Of a stretch of DNA of 64,000 bases, positions 56,301 through 64,000 are shown in pieces. The notes beneath the pieces were generated by a model, which was not told the origin of the DNA, did not search any database, and saw only the letters and a list, made by a program, of their open reading frames with translations. The stretch is from Helopsaltes ochotensis. Taxonomy: Eukaryota; Chordata; Aves; Passeriformes; Locustellidae. The position numbers and the translations under genes were made by a program. The stretch spans positions 1 through 64,000 of the forward strand of contig VXBM01000869.1 in the NCBI GenBank assembly GCA_013400155.1, given 5' to 3'. Position 1 is the first letter of the stretch, and every line of letters starts with the position of its first letter.

Positions 56301-59300
56301 GAATGAAAACATGTATGAGGCATATAGCTCTGGTTACATGACCTGCAGAGTTACAATTACTGCAGCACCAGGAGTGCTGGAGCCCCTTTGGCCAGGCACG
56401 GTGCAAAAGGATGGCTCTGTGCTAAAGAGTCTGCAGAGACAGACAGAGGAATGGGGGGAATGTGGGAGGGTTTTGGCACAGAGTCCGCATATCTAAAGAT
56501 ATGTGAGTGCCTAACTCCTGGTGACTGCTGTGGGAACCAGGGGGAGTTAGGGACTGAGATGCCATTGCCTGTCTGGTTTAAATGACCTACTAAGGACTAT
56601 CCAAGAAACATGGAGCAGAATTTGGGTCTGAAACTCCATTTATCAAGGCCCAGTTCAGTTCCTTTGTCTTAGAATTACCTTCCTTCCTCCTCTCTGCGTA
56701 GGAAGGCCAGCAACACTCAAATTCCAAGGCTCAATATCTGCAGTTTGTGAAATTATGTCCTCATGCATCATCATACTACAACTCAGGAAGAGAGAGACCA
56801 TGGGAGGAACCCAAACCCAACTCAATGGGGCAGAAGTTGTCCTAAGGTTCTGAAACCCACAGGACCAAGGAAGTTTAAAAAAGGAAACACTGGAGAATTT
56901 ACAAGTAAAACTTTAGTTCCAGATACAATCCACTTTATTTTAGTGTCTTATCAATCAATACTGAAATGTTTAATTGTTAAGAACAAAAAAGATAAGACAA
57001 CCCAAAATTAAAATAACTTACTATAAAATATGAGAAACAAAAATACTACTGTAACAGACCTGAAAATCATATTATCTTGTAAGAATACATCAGAGAGTAT
57101 CTGATGGTGTATCCAGGAAGGTGTATCCAACAAAGCAGACCTCTGTACTTTGTGTCTCCCAGCCTGTGAGTGACTGTCTGGCCGTACAGGCTCCAGATGG
57201 TGCATCATTTCAATGCCCATACAGACCACATCCAGGGGCTCCATCTGTCTCCACCTAGCATAGCTGCTTGCCTCCAAGAGAGGTCAAAAATGGACACCAG
57301 GGAACAGAACAGGAAGGGAGGAAGTACACCGTGGTTCTTCCCATCTATCTCTCTCCAGACTGGACAGACCCTCAAACTAGACCTGGAACTAGAGTTCTAG
57401 TCCTGCAACTTCCCACATAAAGGCAGCTTGCCACTCAACTCCAAATCAGTGATCTAATGTGAGAGTAAGTACAATGTATCTGGTAGTTATGGCATGATGA
57501 GCAACTCTGAAGAAAAGCCAAGACAACAGGGCAAATGAAGTGCTTCCACATGCTAGCTAACTCCTACGTATTAATCAGAGTGGGAGGAAAACCGTAATTT
57601 TGGGAGAAACCTACCATCTTCGTAGTGTTTCTTCCTAGTCATGTTTTTGTCAAGAGACCCATCCAAGAAACCTTTTCCAATCTCTGACCAGATCTGAAAG
57701 GAGGACAAAAAGAACAGTACCATCACTCACCATGGGCTGAGACTGCTGGGGCTATTCTATTCTTCTCTACTCAGGAAAATGAAAACACTAAATAAAATTA
57801 AGACTTCCTGTCAATATGGAACTGGCTTTTTCTTTAGGACACCACATCCCATTTCAGACACTATGTCTGTGATAGCTGGAATTAAGCTGAAATTAAACAA
57901 CTGTAATTACAACTATAGGGAAAAAGCTATTGGAATCTCAAATGGGAGATGGAACTGTTTCTTTCTCACCCTATCACCAGCATATTTAACATCCCCACAT
58001 GTGGATACAGGTGAGATCTCCTCAGATTTTCCTTTCTCCACAATGCCACAGAGCCTTCAGAAGATCTCTAATAGGAGATTCCCTGGCTCTTTGGGACACT
58101 TACTGCATCATGGTGCCTGCGGAATCGAATGACTTCCCGGTCATCTTCAAAGCTGCTGCCCATTGCTGTCTGCGTGACAGACTTCATGGCAAAGCCCAGC
58201 ATGTGCTGGCAGAGTGGCACATGTTGTGCCTCAGGGAGAGACAGCCATTTGGCCAGTAGCTCTTCTGACAGCTTGAGAGGGAATGAACCATTAGTTAGCA
58301 GTAACACCAGCAGTCTATTTACCAAACACACCCTGGACACATTCCCACCCACTTCCTAAGGCAGACCACACTTCCTTGGCTATGGAATAATGCTAAACTC
58401 TTTCCAGGTTTCTTCCCGTTGTTAAACAGTAACGTTTTAGCCTCCAATCTTCTGCTTCTTTCAAGGCTCTCCCTCAACAAGGCAACCCTACCCCCCACTC
58501 TCTTGCTCCCTCTGTCACAAAAGAAACCTTAAGCCCTTTAATACTGACAGCTCCAAAATAGGAATACAGATCATATTCTGGCTGCTGGACTAAATCAACA
58601 TCACCTCTTTGTGGCTCCAAAGGCTGTTTCCTTGTTCCATCCTCCTATCCTGGTAAACATATCTAGAATCCAGGTGCTCCAGCACCTTTAACTGCATCTG
58701 GTATCTTGGCATAAAAATTAAGCAAGCTTAGCCCTTCCCCCAGCCCACTGGAGCTAAGAGAACACAAATACTCACACCATGAAAGGCAGAGGCTGTTTGC
58801 TATCTCAGATGCTTATAGCTCCAGCACTAATTTGAATGCAGATCCTTTATTCTAGTGATCATTCTCACTAAACCTTCCCCTGTGAGCCACAAAGGGCTTC
58901 TCTGCAGTTACCTTCTGGATGAGAGCAAAGTTACTTTGCAAGGACTTGGTCACACCATTCTCATACAGTTTTCTCCTCATGTGGCTCTCTCCTGTATCCC
59001 CATTCAGGCTGGACTGGTACCTCAAGAGGGATTTCAGCATTGTCTCAAAGGGATCCACTGAAAGCAAACAGAGGAAACACCATTCAAAAATCACACTACA
59101 CAGAGCTGACAAAAACAGCAGCATCTTTAATTGGGTACTGCTACTTCCGGGCAGTGAGCAAGGTGTGTCTCCTTCCCCTCCAACAGTCTCTTTGGGGTGT
59201 CAAATTTCTCTTGCTCAGTACCTCACAAAGTCTTTTTCTGGGGCTGATTGCCGTCCTGTGATCAGCTCTCTCTGCAGAGCTTGCCTGTTGGCTCTACCAA

Positions 59301-62300
59301 GTAACCCTAGTAACAGTGCCTTCAGAGCTTGTTCCCCATTTGCCAGTTGCCAGCTGGTTCTGCCATCTACTTGATGACAAGAATGAGTGTGGCACAGTTC
59401 TTCCCCTTCTCCTCCAGCCTGACCTGCAGTCTCTTCAGCACATTTCCCTTCACATCTGGTGTGCCCTCCTGCCTGAGCGTGGCTATGCACTCAGGACAGA
59501 CCAGCTCACATGACAGACTTAGCCAGAGGTTGCTCTCTGCACTCCTTCCCTTGCATCCCAGACCCAGGAAACCTTGTTTGATACCCTACTGCTCCTGACT
59601 GATTTCTCTTATGTGCACTGAGTTCCCTGCTGAGCAGCCCTTTCCCAAACTAGCACCTACCTGTCTGCCAGGGCTGCCTCCAGCACAGGAGCTTAGAAGC
59701 TCCTATAGAAAACCATATCCCACTAAGAATGCTTTCTACTGCTAATCATCCTCTTTCCATCTTCAATCCTTCCACACAGACACTTGCTTATATAGTAAGT
59801 ATACAAACTAGATAAAACCACGTTACTTCCCTATCCATGACTCATTTCAGTTAGATTTTTAACTCTGAATTTCACCACCAAGGACCTCTATTTAATAAGT
59901 TTGTCAAAGGATATTAGATGTCAATGCAAAACCGTGCAATATAGCATGGCATATGTTTTTCCCTTTCTGTAAGCCTTTTAGCATGTCTTGTGGAACCAGC
60001 AGAGTCTTTAAGGGACTATTTGGAAGCAGCAACCAGGGTTTTCAAGAAGGATATTGCCACTATTTATCACAGTCTGTTATTTCTCCCAGATGGAGAGCGA
60101 AACCTCCGAGGCATCAGAAAACATCAAGGCTGGGCTAGAGACATATGACTTTACCAGCTGTGGATGTATCTAGGATTCCCCACAGACTGGGGCCTCATTA
60201 TGCTACTAGGCAAACTTACAAGACGAGAAAATTCCCACCTGCAGAGGACTTACTACCTAAAGACATAAAAGCAGCTAACGAGGCCAGAGGCATGAATATG
60301 GTAATCTCTCCCAAATGTTTTCCTCTCACATCTTTTCCTTTCCAACGTTTTTAAGCTCTGCATCTCACTCTCCTTCCCACTTTGAATGACAAGGAGCATG
60401 AGCATGTGTCTTTTGGCAGAGCAGATGGCACCTGCGGCTCTCCACGTGGCGCGAGCTGTTATGTGACTCTAGCTGCTGCTGCTAATTCCTCCTCCCAGGT
60501 ACTTTGTCATGGAACTGCTATTCATGCCACAGATCCCTGCTGACTGGCACTGGCACAGCCAGGCACAATACTGGGTAGCCAGGAAGACACATGGCAGGTG
60601 GTAAAGCCCACACAGAAAATCCAGCAAGCAGAGGCATCTAGAGAGACTGGAGGATGCTTAGAGGCAACACCTGCTTTTCCTGCTGCACATGAAAGAAAAC
60701 TGCTGGACCAGCCATGGGCTCTGGGTTTCTTCTCGCAATGTCCCTAGACTAAACTGGCAATCCTACACCACCGATACACACTCACTGTTGTGTACTCAGG
60801 GTGCAGAGCCCAGGCTGCCCTCTTGCTGAGGGCTGGCTCTGCCTCATTTGGGAAAGGGCTATTTCTGCACAGCTGTGGGAGGCTAGTGACTCCACAAGGC
60901 AGGAACTGCCTCTGGAGGAGCTCTGCTCTGCCAGCACTTGCACAAACTTCATCCTTTGTCCTTGTCTTGAAAACATCTCCCAGGTCACATTTTCAGCCTT
61001 CCTACTGATACACATCAAAATTTCAACTGTTCTTTTCACTTACATGGAAATCTCCCCATCCCAAAAACCTCAGAGTGCTGTCCTGGACACCACTGGAAGT
61101 AAATACAGAGAAAAGGTCTAACTGAAATCGAGCACAACTGAACATGAGATACAGAAAGGACCTCTGAACCTGCACAGTAAAATGCTCACAGAACAGCAAT
61201 GAAGTCCTGCTCAGACAGGCCAGGACCCATGGCTCCATCTCCAGCATTCAGTGTGCTTCAGGTTCATTGCCCCAACCCAAAAAGCAACATCAACGCAGGA
61301 GTTTTCCAAGTTGGCCTCTGCACCCTTGGCTCCTGGCAATCCTGCATTAGTCCACCCTCTTCACATCCACATCGTTTGTAGGCCTGAACTGCTCCCCAGA
61401 GCCACCCAGGGAAATCACCAGTACCAGCTGCAAAGTTTTACTTCATTTCAACTGTCCTTGCAAATTAATCTCAACCAAGCTTTAAGAGGCCATGAAAACA
61501 TACCAATTTCAAACACTGCTTGAAGCCTGAGGAAAAAGAGTCTTACAGCATTGGAAATGCTTGCAACTATGAATCCAATTAGTCCAGCTTCAAGGCTTTG
61601 ATGAGAAACGCATTATCTGCACCTCTCTCTCTGTCTCCAAGGAGTTTGCCCAACCTGTGATACACATATGAGATGAGAGGAACCTTTGTATGATACTTGG
61701 AGCCAAATCCTGTATCTCAGCCTTAGAAACCGAACGTCAGGTATCCATGAAGATGGATGGTGGCCTCAGGCACTCCAGCTGACTGAGGAAGAGTCACATG
61801 GCATGGGTTTTCAAGCAGGGCTGAAGAGTCAGGAGTTTGATCTAATGCAGTCCACTGTGGGCTGTCTCCTGTCCCACAGCACTGTGTGCACAGAAGAGAT
61901 ACAGGCAAGACCATATCTCCAATAAAACTTCAAGCTGCCCAGAGCCAGTTTGTGGCTACAACCCCTATTCTCACGCACCAAGAAAGGATACAGGAAGGGC
62001 TTTGCTACAGCTACTCAGCTACTACTGATCATACCTGAATGCTTCAGGAAATGTAACCTCTAGGATTCCTCGCCTCTAATAAAGTTTGAGCACTTCTGGC
62101 AAGCATCAGTGCTAAAAGGAAAGCAGTGATACAAGTAGTATTGCTGTTCTTCCAGCTCTGAGATCCTAAGAACCCTCCTTCAAAATCCTGTTGCCTTTAT
62201 GATGATCCCCTCATAAGCTTTTTCTTTGTCTGGGCTGAACACACTTTCCCTGGCTTCTCCTGCACGACAGGCTTCCCACTTCTCTGAGAGCACTGGCAGC

Positions 62301-64000
62301 CTTTATTTGCACTTGCTTTATTCAAAATCATGCCTGAGTATAGAGGTCAGAGCTACACACAGGACTCCAGGTCTGACTCATGCTCATTTTGTGCAAAAGT
62401 CCTCTCTTTACAGAAAATCCATGACTCAATGTATCCTTTCTCTTCCACGGCCGTGTCATCCCACAGGCAATTCAGGCAGCCTGCTTTCTCTCCTCCTATT
62501 CCTGTTCCTGGTACCCCAGCCCCCAGAGATATCCATCCGCTGCCCTGTGCTGACAAAGGGTTCCAGAATAATGCCATCAGGGTAGGACGCTGACGTAAGA
62601 TGGAGTATTTCATGTCCCCAACACTGTATTTCACTTTTCCAAGACAATCCAGCCTTGATTCCCCTTTCATTTATCAGTATCCAAGCAAATTCTGAAGTGA
62701 ATCCCTGACAGAAACACAGTTCTATCCCTTTCCTTGTCTAAAAATCTTATTATCGAAGTATAACATGCATTTCCCATTTATCCCCCATCCTTAAAAAAAT
62801 ATGTTTAGCCCTTGGCATAGCAGGATACTAGGCTAGTCTGTAGCTGTCTGGGTCACCTAATTTCCTGCATTTAAGTCCAGGCACTGTATTTCTTTCTCCG
62901 GTAATACTCAGATCCTCCCAAATTCAGCACGTTTACAAGAATGTGCCTGCGAAGGGGCCTGTCACCACTTCTCTGTGCTTTGACAAAGTGACTGTCTGCT
63001 TAATTTCCCCCAAACATATTTGAGAGCATTCAGATCTTTCAGGGTGGTTTTCCACCTTCTGGAGTGTCATCGTTATCCACTGTGTCTTGCTGATCCTTGT
63101 TAACTCCCACTTCTTTCCCAGATTGTCACCATTTCTTTTTTTGATTCTGTCAGGCAACTGTACATAAAGCTTACCCCTCACGACCCCAGCATAAAGTGAG
63201 CTGAGAGATCTGTCTGTGCCTAAAGACAGCCTACAGGATCAGGTCAGAGGTGTGCACCCAGCACCTAGTCAATCTTGTAAGATAAAAACTGGGAAAGCAA
63301 GAGATTAAACCAAAACACCAACTGAGTCAACTTATTGATTGTGATAACGCTAGGAGCAAAATGCCCACCTAAGAGGCTTAAGCCATAAATTAAAATACTC
63401 TCCCATGACTAAGACGGTCAATTCAGCTACCTGCACCACCAACCACTTCCAAGACTGGAAGACCATTAAAGGTTTTCACCACAAAAGTCTACACACTAAA
63501 AGAAACATGAAAGGTAAAGAACTTCTCCAAATCATAGTTTGAAAAACCTCCATGCTGAACCATACAAGGCAGTTATCACAAACTAGCAGAGCTGTTTTCA
63601 CACTTAATTCAGCAAAGTTTACCCTCATAAACAGTATCTCAAACTGCTTTTAAAATGTATGCCAAGTGGTTACGGGATGTTCACCTTGCTTTATCAAGTG
63701 ACTAATAAGCGTGATGCTTTCCCTGAACGTTTGCCTGTAGAGAGATGGTAAAAGACACAAGCATACGGATTTCTTGATGGCCACTGGACAGCAGCAAACC
63801 TTGGTCACTGATACTCAAGTCCAGTTAGCAGGACCAAAGTCATACCTGAACCACCATGTCAGCTACAAAGTCTCATTTTCTTTCAACACAGAATGAAACC
63901 CCAACTTCCTCTGACAGCCCTCCTTTGATGCCCAGCAAGGCCAGAACAAATGGACTCAAAGACAATGTAAAAGACACTTACACAACCGGTTGGGGTTCAT
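50167..64000 (-). CDS. CYP20A1: CYP20A1, orphan cytochrome P450 (11 exons, 5' end beyond window)
   Basis: CYP20A1 is a membrane-associated P450 of unknown physiological substrate. Eleven exons on the minus strand join in order: 63982-64000, 58912-59057, 58104-58271, 57615-57693, 55892-56007, 55425-55479, 53899-54019, 52971-53082, 52302-52366, 50488-50577 and 50167-50317. All introns are GT/AG and all phases agree. The joined frame has about 373 codons with no stop until TAA at 50167-50169. It matches human residues 91-462 with one extra residue near NGDTGESHMRR. Seen motifs are the K-helix ExxR (ETVR, exon 52971-53082) and the heme-ligand cysteine in FSGSQECPELR (exon 50488-50577). The heme motif is atypical: F is one residue closer to Cys than in most P450s, and the usual Arg and final Gly are Q and E. 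The I-helix lacks the normal acidic residue before Thr. The N-terminal anchor and first exons lie right of the window. The gene is intact as far as visible. Confidence 0.95.
50488..50577 (-). CDS. CYP20A1: CYP20A1 exon with heme-ligand cysteine
   Basis: This exon of 90 bases encodes FDPDRFNEELAMKNLSLLGF then SGSQECPEL and two bases of Arg. The acceptor is TTTTATAG and the donor is TTGAG|GTGAGC. FDPDRF is the PERF-like segment. The Cys in SQECPEL is the heme thiolate ligand, equivalent to human Cys409. Confidence 0.95.
50578..52301 (-). other. CYP20A1 intron
   Basis: Intron of about 1.7 kb between the heme exon and the TLVLYAL exon. A pyrimidine-rich plus-strand stretch lies at about 50870-51000. 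No repeat or RNA gene recognised. Confidence 0.85.
52302..52366 (-). CDS. CYP20A1: CYP20A1 exon encoding TLVLYALGVMLQD...SPYK
   Basis: This exon of 65 bases encodes TLVLYALGVMLQDSSSWPSP, then Y and the first two bases of Lys. The acceptor is TCTTTGCAG and the donor is ACAA|GTATGTAG. It aligns to human TLVLYALGVVLQDPNTWPSP. Confidence 0.93.
52971..53082 (-). CDS. CYP20A1: CYP20A1 exon with K-helix ExxR motif
   Basis: This exon of 112 bases completes Arg and encodes YCRQVLCETVRTAKLTPIAA to RVDQHTIPKE. ETVR is the ExxR motif of the K-helix, present in essentially all P450s and needed for the folded core. The acceptor is TGGTTGCAG and the donor is GAG|GTAGGGC. The plus-strand open frame 52938-53204 is its antisense shadow. 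Confidence 0.95.
53083..53898 (-). other. CYP20A1 intron
   Basis: Intron of about 0.8 kb with nothing recognisable. Short open frames on both strands show no protein family features. Confidence 0.85.
53899..54019 (-). CDS. CYP20A1: CYP20A1 exon encoding CTWAVYFLTTSEDV...KIEQL
   Basis: This exon of 121 bases completes the Leu codon, then encodes CTWAVYFLTTSEDVQQNLYK to GPITHEKIEQL and the first two bases of Arg. The acceptor is CCTTCCCCAG and the donor is CTCAG|GTGGGT. It follows the I-helix and leads into the ExxR exon. Confidence 0.95.
54020..55424 (-). other. CYP20A1 intron with a CR1 tail
   Basis: Intron of about 1.4 kb. The only recognisable element is the CR1 fragment at about 54655-54716. 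Confidence 0.85.
54655..54716 (+). mobile_element. CR1 LINE 3' end fragment
   Basis: The sequence CTTGGACTTGATCCTTGCAG then GTCCCTTCCAACTCAG and CTGTGATTTCATGAA closely follows the conserved 3' terminus of avian CR1 LINEs, which ends in repeats of an ATTCTATG-like octamer. Plus orientation, severely 5'-truncated, inside a CYP20A1 intron. Confidence 0.75.
55425..55479 (-). CDS. CYP20A1: CYP20A1 exon encoding ILEDTMIFSLAG...ITAN (I-helix)
   Basis: This short exon of 55 bases encodes ILEDTMIFSLAGCVITAN plus one base, with a TTTCCTAG acceptor and a AACT|GTAAGTAC donor. It forms the I-helix region. Most P450s have an acid-Thr pair here for oxygen activation; in this protein the segment is AGCVITAN, with no acidic residue before the Thr. 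As I recall it, human CYP20A1 is similar (LASCIITAK). Confidence 0.93.
55892..56007 (-). CDS. CYP20A1: CYP20A1 exon encoding LVEMESIL...SLSDQQ
   Basis: This exon of 116 bases completes the Ala codon split from the previous exon and encodes 38 residues, LVEMESILRKVTKERRGRSF to DTLLQGSLSDQQ. The acceptor is TTCTTCCAAAG and the donor is CAG|GTCTGT, a less usual donor with C at +3. Confidence 0.93.
56008..57614 (-). other. CYP20A1 intron
   Basis: Intron of about 1.6 kb. No repeat family, RNA gene or additional exon recognised. Confidence 0.85.
57615..57693 (-). CDS. CYP20A1: CYP20A1 exon encoding IWSEIGKGFLDG...HYED
   Basis: This exon of 79 bases encodes IWSEIGKGFLDGSLDKNM to TRKKHYED, followed by one base of the next codon. 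The acceptor is CTCCTTTCAG and the donor is GATG|GTAGGTTTC. It aligns without gaps to human WSEIGKGFLDGSLDKNMTRK. Confidence 0.95.
58104..58271 (-). CDS. CYP20A1: CYP20A1 exon encoding LSEELL...RRHHDA
   Basis: This exon of 168 bases (56 codons, phase 0 at both ends) encodes LSEELLAKWLSLPEAQHVPL to EVIRFRRHHDA. It has a CTCTCAAG acceptor and a GCA|GTAAGT donor. It covers the conserved HMLGFAMKSVTQ and SSFEDDREVIRF segments of CYP20A1. Confidence 0.95.
58272..58911 (-). other. CYP20A1 intron
   Basis: Intron of 640 bases with nothing recognisable beyond the flanking splice sites. Confidence 0.85.
58912..59057 (-). CDS. CYP20A1: CYP20A1 exon encoding DPFETM...FALIQK
   Basis: This exon of 146 bases completes a split codon with TG and then encodes 48 residues, DPFETMLKSLLRYQS to SNFALIQK. 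The acceptor is TTTGCTTTCAG and the donor is CAGAAG|GTAACT. It matches human residues 97-144 or so. One additional residue relative to human lies in the variable loop SLNGDTGESHMRR. Confidence 0.95.
59058..63981 (-). other. CYP20A1 intron (largest in window)
   Basis: Intron of about 4.9 kb. It contains a probable old CR1 remnant at about 62230-62420. Several open frames of 80-120 codons occur (for example 58919-59374 plus, which overlaps the neighbouring exon in antisense) without recognisable content. Confidence 0.8.
62230..62420 (-). mobile_element. probable ancient CR1/L3-type LINE remnant
   Basis: Read on the plus strand, the sequence resembles the antisense of the CR1 3' region: GGGCTGAACACACTTTCCC, CTTCTCCTGCACGACAGGC, TTTATTTGCACTTGC, then CAGAGCTACACACAGGACTC and CAGGTCTGACTCATGC. 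The last two correspond to the conserved 'GAACTGCACACAGTATTCCAG' and 'GTGAGGTCTCACCAGTGC' blocks. It is strongly diverged, so it would be an old insertion in minus orientation. Confidence 0.45.
63982..64000 (-). CDS. CYP20A1: CYP20A1 partial exon at right edge (exon 3 if numbered as in human)
   Basis: The last 19 bases of the window, read on the minus strand, give MNPNRL plus one base (T) before a GTAAGTG donor. This aligns with human INPNKT at residues 91-96. The split codon T|TG joins the next exon at 59057 to give L then DPFETM. The start of this exon is outside the window. Confidence 0.85.

Noticed and set aside
59215..59490. Minus-strand frame just upstream of a CYP20A1 exon, considered as an extra exon
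   Set aside because: The flanking CYP20A1 exons (63982-64000 and 58912-59057) join directly in phase and match the human protein without a missing segment.

Overview
The window is vertebrate nuclear DNA, almost certainly from a bird and probably a songbird. Coding sequence is sparse and sits in short exons with GT/AG splice sites. The only dispersed repeats I can recognise are CR1-type LINE tails and LTRs that look like well-known avian endogenous retrovirus LTRs. The base composition is AT-rich apart from one CpG island. There are no bacterial operons, CRISPR arrays, tRNA or rRNA genes that I can see.

Two protein-coding genes are present, both on the minus strand. ABI2 (Abl interactor 2, a WAVE-complex subunit) occupies the left half. 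Its exons 2 and 3 are intact at 9254-9421 and 1132-1308. Exon 1 and the promoter should lie in a CpG island at about 35.5-36.6 kb, but a 518-base run of N (35779-36296) hides the exon. The rest of ABI2 lies beyond position 1. CYP20A1 (orphan cytochrome P450) occupies 50.1-64.0 kb. Eleven consecutive coding exons, from the stop codon at 50167 up to a partial exon at the right edge, join in frame to about 373 codons without a break. This corresponds to human residues 91-462; the N-terminal membrane anchor lies beyond the window. CYP20A1 transcribed toward ABI2 in the same orientation is the arrangement seen at human 2q33.

The rest is intron 1 of ABI2 (about 26 kb), a roughly 14 kb intergenic stretch (36.6-50.1 kb) and CYP20A1 introns. 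These contain a solo LTR at about 5.03-5.58 kb, a probable LTR at about 22.48-22.72 kb, a larger LTR-like element at about 30.15-31.21 kb with degenerate internal direct repeats, several CR1 remnants, and a few unexplained open frames that I do not call genes.

I do not see a novel biological system. The most notable points are the assembly gap over ABI2 exon 1, the aberrant catalytic motifs of CYP20A1, the repeat-rich LTR with multi-frame open reading frames, and a 118-codon unexplained minus-strand frame at 45.2-45.5 kb.
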